From contig JAUPVD010000380.1 in NCBI GenBank assembly GCA_030917225.1, positions 1 through 5,314 on the forward strand: 5,314 nt of DNA, in the 5' to 3' direction. How positions within the stretch are numbered: the first letter of the stretch is position 1; the number at the start of each line of letters is the position of its first letter. The notes under the pieces were generated by a model. That model saw nothing but the letters and a program-made list of their open reading frames with translations, had not been told where the DNA came from and did not search any database. Source of the DNA: Pseudomonadota bacterium. GTDB taxonomy: Bacteria > Pseudomonadota > Gammaproteobacteria > Burkholderiales > Rhodocyclaceae. Made by a program: the position numbers and the translations under genes. Positions 1-5,314 of the stretch are shown piece after piece.

Positions 1-453
1 CTCGGCGACGCGCCCAGCGCCCTTGGTGATGACCACGAAGTTGATGACCACGAGGATGGCGAAGACGACGATACCGACGGCGTAGTTGCCGCCGACCAGG
101 AAGTGACCGAAGGCCTCGATGACCTTGCCCGCAGCATCCGGACCGGTATGGCCGTTGATCAGCACAACCCGGGTCGAAGCAACGTTGAGCGACAGGCGCA
201 GCAGCGTCGTCACCAGCAGAATGGTCGGGAAAATCGAAAAATCGAGTGGCTTCAGCGCCGCCATCGCTACCAGCATGACGATGACAGAGATCGCGATGTT
301 GAACGTAAACAGCAGATCCAGCGCCAGCGGCGGCAGGGGCAGAACCATCATCGCCAGGATGAGCACGATCAGCAGCGGGCCGGACATCTGCCGCCAGTTG
401 AGGCGGGCAAACATCGCCTGCATGTTTAACGCTGAATTGGCGGCATTAGCCAT
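1..453 (-). CDS. flhA: Flagellar biosynthesis protein FlhA, N-terminal part (3' end outside window)
   Basis: FlhA is the large inner-membrane subunit of the flagellar type III export gate. Its membrane part uses the proton gradient and its cytoplasmic part docks substrate-chaperone complexes. Only the first 151 residues of a protein usually near 690 are here, and the frame is open to the window edge. Hydrophobic segments lie at about residues 25-41, 47-66, 73-85 and 117-141. The conserved family block with [10 protein letters not shown] (86-95) and NGH (100-102) is present, and [13 protein letters not shown] (139-151) is the well-known start of the cytoplasmic loop that carries the FHIPEP signature. 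The ATG at 451-453 is chosen because GGAGG sits 6 nt upstream; the later Met11 and Met14 lack such a site. The start overlaps the end of flhB by 8 nt, which suggests translational coupling. Family identity is near certain; nothing can be said of the C-terminal domain. Confidence 0.97.
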   Translation of the reverse strand, partial: MANAANSALNMQAMFARLNWRQMSGPLLIVLILAMMVLPLPPLALDLLFTFNIAISVIVMLVAMAALKPLDFSIFPTILLVTTLLRLSLNVASTRVVLINGHTGPDAAGKVIEAFGHFLVGGNYAVGIVVFAILVVINFVVITKGAGRVAE

Positions 454-1585
454 TTACGGCCTCCGGAACCAGTTCGGCCGGCACCTGCAGGTTTTGTGGC
501 GGAACCGGGTACTGGCCACCGGTCTGGCGCCAGTCCGCCAGCTGATAGACCCAGGCCAGAGCCTCGGCAACGGCAGCGTAGAGGGTGCCGGGAATTTCCC
601 GGTCGATCTCGACATGACGGTACAGCGCGCGCGCCAGCGGCGGAGCTTCGAGCAGCGGTACGCCATGTTCGGCGCCGATCTCACGAATACGACGGGCGAT
701 CTCGCCGGTACCTTTGGCGACGACGCTGGGAGCACCCATCCCACCCTTGTAGGCAAGGGCAACGGCAAAATGTGTCGGGTTGGTCACGATGATGTCGGCC
801 TTGGGCACCGCAGCCATCATGCGTCGACGAGCAGCTTCGCGCTGCAGGCTGCGAATACGACCCTTGACGTGCGGGTCACCCTCCATTTCCTTGGCTTCCT
901 GGCGCAGCTCGTCACGCGTCATCTTGAGCTTGTCGTGGTAATGCCAGAGCTGGAAGGGAACGTCGATGGCAACAATGACCAGCATCACGCTAACGATAGC
1001 CAGGAAGCTGAAGGCGACGAGATGTCCGGCCGACGCCAGTCCAACCTCGATCGGCTGCGCCAGCAGCATCACCAGATCGTTACGTTCGCTCCAGATCACC
1101 CAGCAAGCCATGCCACCGACCAGCCCGGCCTTGGCTACAGCCTTGACCAGATCGACGAGGCCAGTCCACGAAAAGAGACGTTGCAGACCTTTGATCGGGT
1201 CGAGACGGGTGAAATTCGGAACCAGTGCCTTTGGCGAAAAATTGAAGGCATTCAGGAAAAACGGGGATGCGGCGGCGGCAATCATCAGCGCCAGCAATAG
1301 CGGGGAGAAGGTAATCAGGACATCCTGGGAAAGGTCTGCAAACCGGACAAGCATCTGATCTGGCTCGCGAAGCAGCTTTTCATCGAGGGTAAGGCCACGC
1401 CGGAACATGGCTGTCGTGCGCTGGGCCAACCATCCACCCATCATCCAGATTCCGCCTGCGGCAGCCATAAGAATGAGAAAAGCACCCAACTCCCGAGAAT
1501 GGGGGACCTGCCCCTCCTCGCGTGCCTGTTCTAGCCGTCGCGCTGATGCAGGTTCTGTTTTTTCGAGGTCGCTGTCTTCAGCCAT
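446..1585 (-). CDS. flhB: Flagellar biosynthesis protein FlhB, export substrate-specificity switch
   Basis: FlhB is an inner-membrane component of the flagellar type III export apparatus. Self-cleavage of its cytoplasmic domain helps switch export from rod/hook to filament substrates. The protein has 379 residues, close to the 382-383 usual in enterics, and looks complete. The N-terminus is the typical soluble stretch with KTEPAS and [19 protein letters not shown] (about 9-33). Four membrane segments follow at about 34-54, 88-112, 144-166 and 187-208. A charged linker leads to the NPTH cleavage motif at 269-272, the same numbering as Salmonella N269/P270; cleavage would leave a C-terminal piece of about 110 residues. 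The tail is Pro/Gln-rich. The ATG at 1583-1585 gives the family-standard N-terminus, although its Shine-Dalgarno is weak (AGG about 9 nt upstream). It follows a gap with a terminator and a possible promoter, and it overlaps flhA by 8 nt. Confidence 0.98.
   Translation of the reverse strand: MAEDSDLEKTEPASARRLEQAREEGQVPHSRELGAFLILMAAAGGIWMMGGWLAQRTTAMFRRGLTLDEKLLREPDQMLVRFADLSQDVLITFSPLLLALMIAAAASPFFLNAFNFSPKALVPNFTRLDPIKGLQRLFSWTGLVDLVKAVAKAGLVGGMACWVIWSERNDLVMLLAQPIEVGLASAGHLVAFSFLAIVSVMLVIVAIDVPFQLWHYHDKLKMTRDELRQEAKEMEGDPHVKGRIRSLQREAARRRMMAAVPKADIIVTNPTHFAVALAYKGGMGAPSVVAKGTGEIARRIREIGAEHGVPLLEAPPLARALYRHVEIDREIPGTLYAAVAEALAWVYQLADWRQTGGQYPVPPQNLQVPAELVPEAVNG
460..464 (-). promoter_or_regulatory. 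Ribosome binding site of flhA
   Basis: The minus strand reads GGAGG here, 6 nt before the flhA ATG and wholly inside the last codons of flhB. It decides the flhA start and allows independent or coupled initiation despite the gene overlap. Confidence 0.8.
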
Positions 1586-1610
1586 ACCCGGTGCCTAGTT
1601 GGTTCTGGCA

Positions 1611-1639
1611 ATTATAGGAAAAAACAATAAAAATGAAAG
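1611..1639 (-). promoter_or_regulatory. Possible sigma70-type promoter for flhBA
   Basis: The minus strand carries a perfect TATAAT at 1611-1616. At 17-bp spacing the -35 position (1634-1639) reads CTTTCA, only 3 of 6 matches to TTGACA, and the spacer is T-rich. A start about 7 nt downstream would give a leader of roughly 20 nt before the flhB ATG. It lies downstream of the che terminator, where flhBA would need its own promoter. I see no convincing sigma28 (TAAA-N15-GCCGATAA) or sigma54 (TGGCAC-N5-TTGC) site in this gap. The TATAAT could be chance in AT-rich DNA. Confidence 0.35.
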
Positions 1640-1674
1640 GGGTATGAGTGTTTTTTGTTAACGATTCTAGGATA

Positions 1675-1701
1675 GTTGCAGATTCGCAACTGGGCGTTGC
1701 G
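1675..1701. repeat. Alternating GTTGC/GCAAC inverted repeats
   Basis: The plus strand has GTTGC (1675-1679), GCAAC (1686-1690) and GTTGC (1696-1700), so the middle copy can pair with either neighbour. The right-hand pair extends to six bases, CGCAAC (1685-1690) with GTTGCG (1696-1701), around a 5-nt loop. It lies in the non-coding gap between cheA and flhB. It could be an operator-like element or a weak RNA hairpin; no known operator consensus is recognised. Confidence 0.45.
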
Positions 1702-1714
1702 TAACGTAGACGCA

Positions 1715-1739
1715 GAAAAGGGGGCAACGCCCCCTTTTC
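1715..1739 (-). terminator. Rho-independent terminator after cheA, possibly bidirectional
   Basis: A perfect 11-bp inverted repeat, GAAAAGGGGGC on the plus strand (1715-1725) and GCCCCCTTTTC (1729-1739), encloses a 3-nt loop. It begins 22 nt after the cheA stop codon. In either direction the RNA has a G/C-rich core flanked by an A run on the 5' side and a U run on the 3' side, so it could act on both strands. The U run is only four long and is itself part of the stem. It most likely ends the che transcript. Confidence 0.8.
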
Positions 1740-1761
1740 AAGCCATTGAAATTACTGATGA

Positions 1762-3654
1762 TTAGCCAAATTCAAGCGCGCGCATGCTGCTGCCGCGACC
1801 ATCCCCGTCCATGTGCTGGCCAAGATCCGACAAAAGCTCCTTCATGTCGAGAATAAGCACGATCTGACCATTGGATAGGGTCGTGACACCGGCAACACCT
1901 CTTGGGCGGAAGTCTTCGAGCGACTTGATCACGGCATCGTCGCGACCGGCAAAGTTGTCGACCGCCAGGATAAAGCTCCGCTCCGCCGTCTGCATCAGCA
2001 CGCCATATTCCGGTGGAGCGTCCTGAGGCCAGCCCAGCAGCTTGGCTAGCGAAACCACCGGCAGGATTTCGCCGCGCACGACCAAGGTCGCCTTGCCGCC
2101 CACTTCCTGAAGTTTGCCCTGCTCGATCGGCAGGATCTCGCGAACAAGCGACAGCGGCAGCGCAAATGGCTGGTCGCCGAGCAGCACCAGCAGCACGGGC
2201 AGAATCGCCAGCGTCAGCGGCAGCGAGATGATGAAGACGCTGCCCTTGCCAGGCTCGGAACGAATATCAATGCTGCCGTTGAGTTTCTGGATGTTGGTCT
2301 TGACCACATCCATGCCGACACCGCGCCCGGACACGTCCGAAATCTGTGTCTTGGTCGAGAACCCGGGCAGGAAAATGAGGTGCAGGCTTTGCCGCTCATC
2401 CAGCGTATTGGCTTCCTCTTCCGAGATCAGCCCCTTCTCGATGGCCTTGGCACGGATGCGCTCGGCGCTCATGCCGCGGCCGTCGTCGGCGATGATCAGC
2501 ACAATGTGATCGCCTTCCTGGCGAGCCTCAAGGCGCACTGCCGACTTCGATGGTTTGCCGGCAGCCAGACGCTCTTCGCTGCCTTCGACGCCGTGATCCA
2601 CGGCATTCCGGATCAGGTGGATCAGCGGATCGGCAAGATCTTCGATCATGGTCTTGTCGACTTCGGTTTCTTCACCCAGCAGCACCAGCTCGACATCCTT
2701 GCCCAACTGACGGGCAAGATCGCGGGCAATGCGCGGATATTTCTGGAAGAGGCGGCCAATCGGCTGCATCCGCGTCTTCATCACGGAGTTCTGCAGATCC
2801 GAAACCAGCAGGTCAAGCTGCGAGACCGCCTGATCCAGCGCATGCAATGTTTCCGAATCGGTTTTGCCAGCGAGAATATCGGCACGCAGACTGGTCAGCC
2901 GGTTCTTCATCAAACCGATTTCGCCGGACAGGTTAAGTACCTGATCGAGTCGCGAAGTATCGACACGAATGGTGTTTTCCCGTGTTGCAGCCCTCTCTTC
3001 TACACGCCGGCCGGCACCGGCCGCCTGAGGTGCACCGGGTTTGTCGCTGACACGACGACCATACGGAGGAGGCGCCCCGGGCGCTGCAGCCACCGGCACG
3101 GGAGCAGCGCCTGCCTTCGGAATGACATCAGTGGACGGCACAGCAGGCTGGCCCGTCACCGCTCCGTGCAACGCCTGCCAATCCGGACCGCCATCGGCTG
3201 CCGCCGATGCAGCAGCCACTGGAGCCGCCGGCTCCGCCGGCGCGGGAGCTGGTTCAGCGGTCTCCTCGTGCAGGGCACGCCGCAGGCCACCAAGAACATC
3301 CTCCGCAGCAGGGCGAGGCTGCACGCCCTGCCCCAACTCGCCGAACATGTCACGCACGCCTTTGGTGGCGGCCATGATGATGTCCATCAACTCAGGCGTC
3401 AGGTGCATCTCGCCGTTGCGAAGCCGGTCAAACAGGTTTTCCGTGAGATGGCACAACGTCACCAGCTCGGCAGCATTGAGAAAACCGGCGCCCCCCTTGA
3501 CGGTGTGAAAACCACGGAAAATATCGTTGAGCAGCCCCTTGTCCTCGGGCATGCGTTCAAGGTCGACCAGCTTGTTGTCGACGTCCGACAACAGGTCGGC
3601 TGCCTCCTGCAGGAAATCCTGCAGCAGATCTTCCATCCCGGCAAAATCGCTCAT
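1762..3654 (-). CDS. cheA: Chemotaxis histidine kinase CheA
   Basis: CheA autophosphorylates under control of receptor arrays and passes the phosphate to CheY and other response regulators. The protein is 630 residues. The P1/HPt domain (about 1-125) has the phosphate-accepting histidine H50 in FHTVKGGAGF. Residues about 131-225 are Ala/Pro-rich with no recognisable folded P2 domain. P3 dimerisation starts near 228 (IRVDTSRLDQVLNLSGEIG). The P4 ATPase has an N box at 346-355 (HLIRNAVDHG), G1 at 390-394 (DDGRG), an F box at 427-435 (IFLPGFSTK), G2 at 442-449 (SGRGVGMD) and G3 at 469-472 (GKGS). A CheW-like P5 fills about 479-625. All kinase boxes look intact. The ATG at 3652-3654 is preferred over one 39 nt upstream because AGGAG lies 7 nt before it and the protein then starts in normal CheA fashion; the longer form would overlap cheZ. 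The cheZ-cheA gap is 10 nt, and a terminator follows. Confidence 0.97.
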   Translation of the reverse strand: MSDFAGMEDLLQDFLQEAADLLSDVDNKLVDLERMPEDKGLLNDIFRGFHTVKGGAGFLNAAELVTLCHLTENLFDRLRNGEMHLTPELMDIIMAATKGVRDMFGELGQGVQPRPAAEDVLGGLRRALHEETAEPAPAPAEPAAPVAAASAAADGGPDWQALHGAVTGQPAVPSTDVIPKAGAAPVPVAAAPGAPPPYGRRVSDKPGAPQAAGAGRRVEERAATRENTIRVDTSRLDQVLNLSGEIGLMKNRLTSLRADILAGKTDSETLHALDQAVSQLDLLVSDLQNSVMKTRMQPIGRLFQKYPRIARDLARQLGKDVELVLLGEETEVDKTMIEDLADPLIHLIRNAVDHGVEGSEERLAAGKPSKSAVRLEARQEGDHIVLIIADDGRGMSAERIRAKAIEKGLISEEEANTLDERQSLHLIFLPGFSTKTQISDVSGRGVGMDVVKTNIQKLNGSIDIRSEPGKGSVFIISLPLTLAILPVLLVLLGDQPFALPLSLVREILPIEQGKLQEVGGKATLVVRGEILPVVSLAKLLGWPQDAPPEYGVLMQTAERSFILAVDNFAGRDDAVIKSLEDFRPRGVAGVTTLSNGQIVLILDMKELLSDLGQHMDGDGRGSSMRALEFG

Positions 3655-3661
3655 CGTTGCT

Positions 3662-3666
3662 CTCCT
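3662..3666 (-). promoter_or_regulatory. Ribosome binding site of cheA
   Basis: The minus strand reads AGGAG, sharing its first two bases with the TAG stop of cheZ, 7 nt before the cheA ATG. It fixes the cheA start and implies translation tied to the end of cheZ. Confidence 0.8.
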
Positions 3667-4507
3667 AGAAGCCGAGGCTGTCGAGCAGGTCATCGACCTG
3701 CTGCTGATCCACCACCACGTCGGTACGGCCTTCCGCGTTGATCACCGGGCCATTGAGCAGGCTATTGACCGACTCCGTCCGATGTTCGCCCGGCATGACT
3801 TCGACCAGTGCGTTCATGAGTTGCGTTTCCATATCCTGCGCCAGGGTAACGACCTTCTTGATCACCTGCCCGGTCAAATCCTGGAAATCCTGCGCCATCA
3901 TGATTTGCGTCAGTTGTTCCTTGGTGCCACTGGTTTTTTGCGGCAAACCTTCCTTCAGGAAGGCACGGGTCTCGGCAGCCAGTTGCTTGAACTCATCAAC
4001 ACCCAGCTGATTGGCAAAAACACGATCCCAACGCTGCGCCAGTCCCTGTGCATCACTCTCAAGCGCGTCCACCAGAGGATTGGCAACATCGGTCGCGTTC
4101 AGCACCTTGCAGGCGGCCTGCTCCGTCAAGGTCGCGATATAGGCCAGACGATCCTTGGCATCGGGGAGCGCGCCAACCGTCTGGGTAATAATTTTGTCGT
4201 AGCCAAGCTCCCGCATCGTGTCGTGCAATTGCCGCGCCATGTGTCCAACACGCTGGAACACCTTTTCCTGACCTTCCCATTCCTCATCAACCGCAGCGGC
4301 AGCGGCCGGTGCACTGACCACTTCCTGTGTTCCGGTGAATGAGTCGAACAAGGCCTGCAGTTCGTCGGAATCACCGACTTCGCGAGAAGAGGTTGCCGAC
4401 GGCGCAGGCGCCGCCGCTACGACAGGCGGTACAGCCGCTGGCGCAGGCGCGCGACCATCGGCAATGCTGTCAAAGAGTGCTTCGAGATCCGAGGAATCGC
4501 CGCTCAT
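3665..4507 (-). CDS. cheZ: CheY-P phosphatase CheZ with extended N-terminus
   Basis: CheZ speeds dephosphorylation of CheY-P, ending the signal to the flagellar switch. The protein is 280 residues, against about 214 in E. coli. The core (about 78-235) matches the long helical hairpin that forms a four-helix dimer. MMAQDFQDLTGQ (203-214) holds the catalytic residues: Q214 corresponds to E. coli Q147 and D210 to D143. The C-terminus VDDLLDSLGF (271-280) is the CheY-binding tail. The extra length is an N-terminal region (1-75) rich in Ala/Pro with two acidic peptides, SDLEALFDSI (6-15) and DELQALFDSF (48-57), which resemble the C-terminal tail. The ATG at 4505-4507 is chosen because AGGA lies 7 nt before it; the frame is open further upstream but would run deep into cheY. 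It lies 14 nt after cheY and 10 nt before cheA. Confidence 0.97.
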   Translation of the reverse strand: MSGDSSDLEALFDSIADGRAPAPAAVPPVVAAAPAPSATSSREVGDSDELQALFDSFTGTQEVVSAPAAAAAVDEEWEGQEKVFQRVGHMARQLHDTMRELGYDKIITQTVGALPDAKDRLAYIATLTEQAACKVLNATDVANPLVDALESDAQGLAQRWDRVFANQLGVDEFKQLAAETRAFLKEGLPQKTSGTKEQLTQIMMAQDFQDLTGQVIKKVVTLAQDMETQLMNALVEVMPGEHRTESVNSLLNGPVINAEGRTDVVVDQQQVDDLLDSLGF

Positions 4508-4514
4508 TTTTGTT

Positions 4515-4518
4515 TCCT
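4515..4518 (-). promoter_or_regulatory. Ribosome binding site of cheZ
   Basis: The minus strand reads AGGA (within CAGGAAAC) 7 nt before the ATG at 4505-4507, in the 14-nt cheY-cheZ gap. It supports this start over any in-frame start inside cheY. Confidence 0.7.
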
Positions 4519-4521
4519 GTC

Positions 4522-4917
4522 CTAAGCGCTCTTGTCCATCTTTTCGAAGATCTTTTGCAGCTTCTCCGAAAGCGTGGCCGAGGTGAAAGGTTTGACGATG
4601 TATCCACTGGCGCCAGCCTGCGCTGCCGCAATGATGTTTTCCTTCTTGGCTTCTGCGGTAATCATCAGGACCGGCAGATGCTTCAGATCCGGTGTGGCAC
4701 GAATGGTCTGCAGCAGGGTCAGGCCATCCATGTTCGGCATGTTCCAGTCCGACACGACGAAATCGAAGCCGCCACACTGCAATTTCTGCAGAGCAATGGC
4801 ACCATCCTCGGCCTCATCGACGTTGGTGAACCCTAGCTCCTTCAGCAGATTCCGGACGATGCGACGCATCGTCGAAAAATCGTCAACCACCAGGAACTTC
4901 ATCTTCGGATCAGGCAT
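4522..4917 (-). CDS. cheY: Chemotaxis response regulator CheY
   Basis: CheY is the single-domain receiver phosphorylated by CheA; CheY-P binds FliM/FliN at the motor and changes rotation. The protein is 131 residues, one REC domain with no output domain. It keeps the acidic pocket D12/D13, phospho-acceptor D57 (VVSDWNMP), T87 (MITAEA), Y106 and K109 (GYIVKP), all at the same numbers as in E. coli CheY. Position 58 is Trp as in E. coli, and [13 protein letters not shown] (13-25) is typical of enteric-type motor CheY. The ATG at 4915-4917 follows a GGGGGAG site 8 nt upstream; Met6 is in frame but has a poorer upstream site. It follows cheV by 28 nt and precedes its phosphatase gene cheZ, so signal and signal removal are co-expressed. 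Confidence 0.98.
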   Translation of the reverse strand: MPDPKMKFLVVDDFSTMRRIVRNLLKELGFTNVDEAEDGAIALQKLQCGGFDFVVSDWNMPNMDGLTLLQTIRATPDLKHLPVLMITAEAKKENIIAAAQAGASGYIVKPFTSATLSEKLQKIFEKMDKSA

Positions 4918-4925
4918 GCTTCAAA

Positions 4926-4932
4926 CTCCCCC
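4926..4932 (-). promoter_or_regulatory. Ribosome binding site of cheY
   Basis: The minus strand reads GGGGGAG in the 28-nt cheV-cheY gap, ending 8 nt before the ATG at 4915-4917. It favours that start over the Met codon five residues later. Confidence 0.65.
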
Positions 4933-4945
4933 GTATTCTTGTCTT

Positions 4946-5314
4946 CTATCTTTCCAGGATCGGACGCAGGGTGTCTGCAAGTACTTCAGTATCAAACTTG
5001 GCCACATAGCCATCAACGCCAACGGCCTTGCCCATCGCCTTGTTGGCTTCCGAAGACAAGGACGAATGCATGATCACCGACACCCCGTTGAAGCGATTGT
5101 CGGCCTTGATGCTCTTGGTCAACACATAACCGTCCATCTCCGGCATTTCGGCATCGACGAGGATGACGCGAATCTCGTCGCGTAGCGGCGTGCCCATCTG
5201 TGAAGAATGGGCCGCAATCGACTGCAGGCGCGTCCAGGCTTCTGCGCCGTTGGTGGCGTGTTTGTGCTTGACCCCGAGCTTGTCCAGCACCTCGGTGATC
5301 TTGCGCCGGGCGAC
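4946..5314 (-). CDS. cheV: CheV coupling protein, C-terminal receiver domain (5' end outside window)
   Basis: CheV joins a CheW-like domain, which links receptors to CheA, to a C-terminal receiver that CheA can phosphorylate, giving a form of adaptation. Only the last 122 residues are visible, and the frame is open to the window edge. They form a receiver lacking its first strand. VDAEMPEMDG holds the phospho-acceptor Asp (residue 54 of the fragment). IMHSSLS (81-87) gives the Thr/Ser switch as Ser84, and GYVAKF (102-107) gives the conserved Lys106. The MHSSLSSEANKAMG and VAKF blocks are typical of CheV rather than CheY or CheB. The long insert before the phospho-Asp strand (about 33-47) also fits CheV. 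The name assumes an upstream CheW-like domain that cannot be seen. A GTG at 5288-5290 is in frame but internal, not the start. The stop is 28 nt before cheY, consistent with one operon. Confidence 0.88.
   Translation of the reverse strand, partial: VARRKITEVLDKLGVKHKHATNGAEAWTRLQSIAAHSSQMGTPLRDEIRVILVDAEMPEMDGYVLTKSIKADNRFNGVSVIMHSSLSSEANKAMGKAVGVDGYVAKFDTEVLADTLRPILER

Noticed and set aside
119..1300. Plus-strand open frame (393 codons) opposite flhA and flhB
   Set aside because: It spans parts of two well-conserved genes on the other strand, has no ribosome binding site of note and no recognisable protein family.
3655..3693. Longer CheA start 13 codons upstream
   Set aside because: The extra residues are not CheA-like, the start would overlap cheZ, and the AGGAG site points to the ATG at 3652-3654.
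2380..3741. Long plus-strand open frame (453 codons) opposite cheA
   Set aside because: It lies antisense to an intact CheA with every kinase motif. Its translation shows no recognisable domain, and the composition is that of a reverse-strand shadow in GC-rich DNA.
3527..4342. Plus-strand open frames opposite cheZ and the start of cheA
   Set aside because: They are antisense to conserved CheZ and CheA sequence; the same holds for the frame at 4532-5185 opposite cheY and cheV.
4508..4777. Longer CheZ frame reaching into cheY
   Set aside because: The extra 90 residues are an out-of-frame reading of cheY. The ATG at 4505-4507 has its own Shine-Dalgarno site and gives a CheZ-like start.
4903..4917. 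Shorter CheY start at Met6
   Set aside because: It is possible from protein alignment, but the GGGGGAG site is well placed for the first ATG, and with that start the key residues have the same numbers as in E. coli CheY.
1..5314. tRNA or rRNA genes, CRISPR arrays, insertion sequences, toxin or defence systems
   Set aside because: No repeat-spacer pattern, transposase-like sequence or RNA gene was seen. Coding sequence fills nearly the whole window and is all flagellar or chemotaxis.

Overview
The window is a stretch of flagellar motility and chemotaxis core genes from a Gram-negative proteobacterium. Every supported gene lies on the minus strand, so transcription runs from the right end to the left. 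In that order they are cheV (3' part only), cheY, cheZ, cheA, a non-coding gap with a strong hairpin terminator, flhB, and flhA (5' part only). CheZ, a phosphatase mainly of beta- and gammaproteobacteria, together with an FlhB and CheY that keep E. coli/Salmonella residue numbering at key sites, points to a beta- or gammaproteobacterium. Fairly high GC and the Ala/Pro-rich linkers lean towards Betaproteobacteria (perhaps Rhodocyclales-like). That last step is inference; no taxonomic marker is present.

Region 1762-5314 is a compact chemotaxis operon. The cheV-cheY gap is 28 nt, cheY-cheZ 14 nt and cheZ-cheA 10 nt, and cheY, cheZ and cheA each have a good ribosome binding site. CheA phosphorylates CheY and probably CheV, CheY-P acts on the flagellar switch, and CheZ removes the phosphate. 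CheV couples receptors to CheA through its CheW-like part, which lies outside the window. All catalytic residues that can be checked are intact.

Region 1586-1761 is a 176-nt intergenic gap. It holds an 11-bp perfect hairpin terminator 22 nt after cheA, several GCAAC/GTTGC repeats that can pair in alternative ways, and an AT-rich stretch with a TATAAT box 26 nt before flhB. It probably separates the che transcript from an flhBA transcript.

Region 1-1585 holds flhB and the start of flhA, two membrane components of the flagellar type III export gate. They overlap by 8 nt, and flhA has its own GGAGG site inside the end of flhB.

This is mainly ordinary housekeeping motility DNA; I see no mobile element, RNA gene, CRISPR array or unknown system. 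The points most worth a second look are an N-terminal extension of CheZ with two copies of an acidic LxxLFDS peptide that resembles its own CheY-binding C-terminus, a CheA that seems to lack a folded P2 domain, and the competing inverted repeats around the che terminator.
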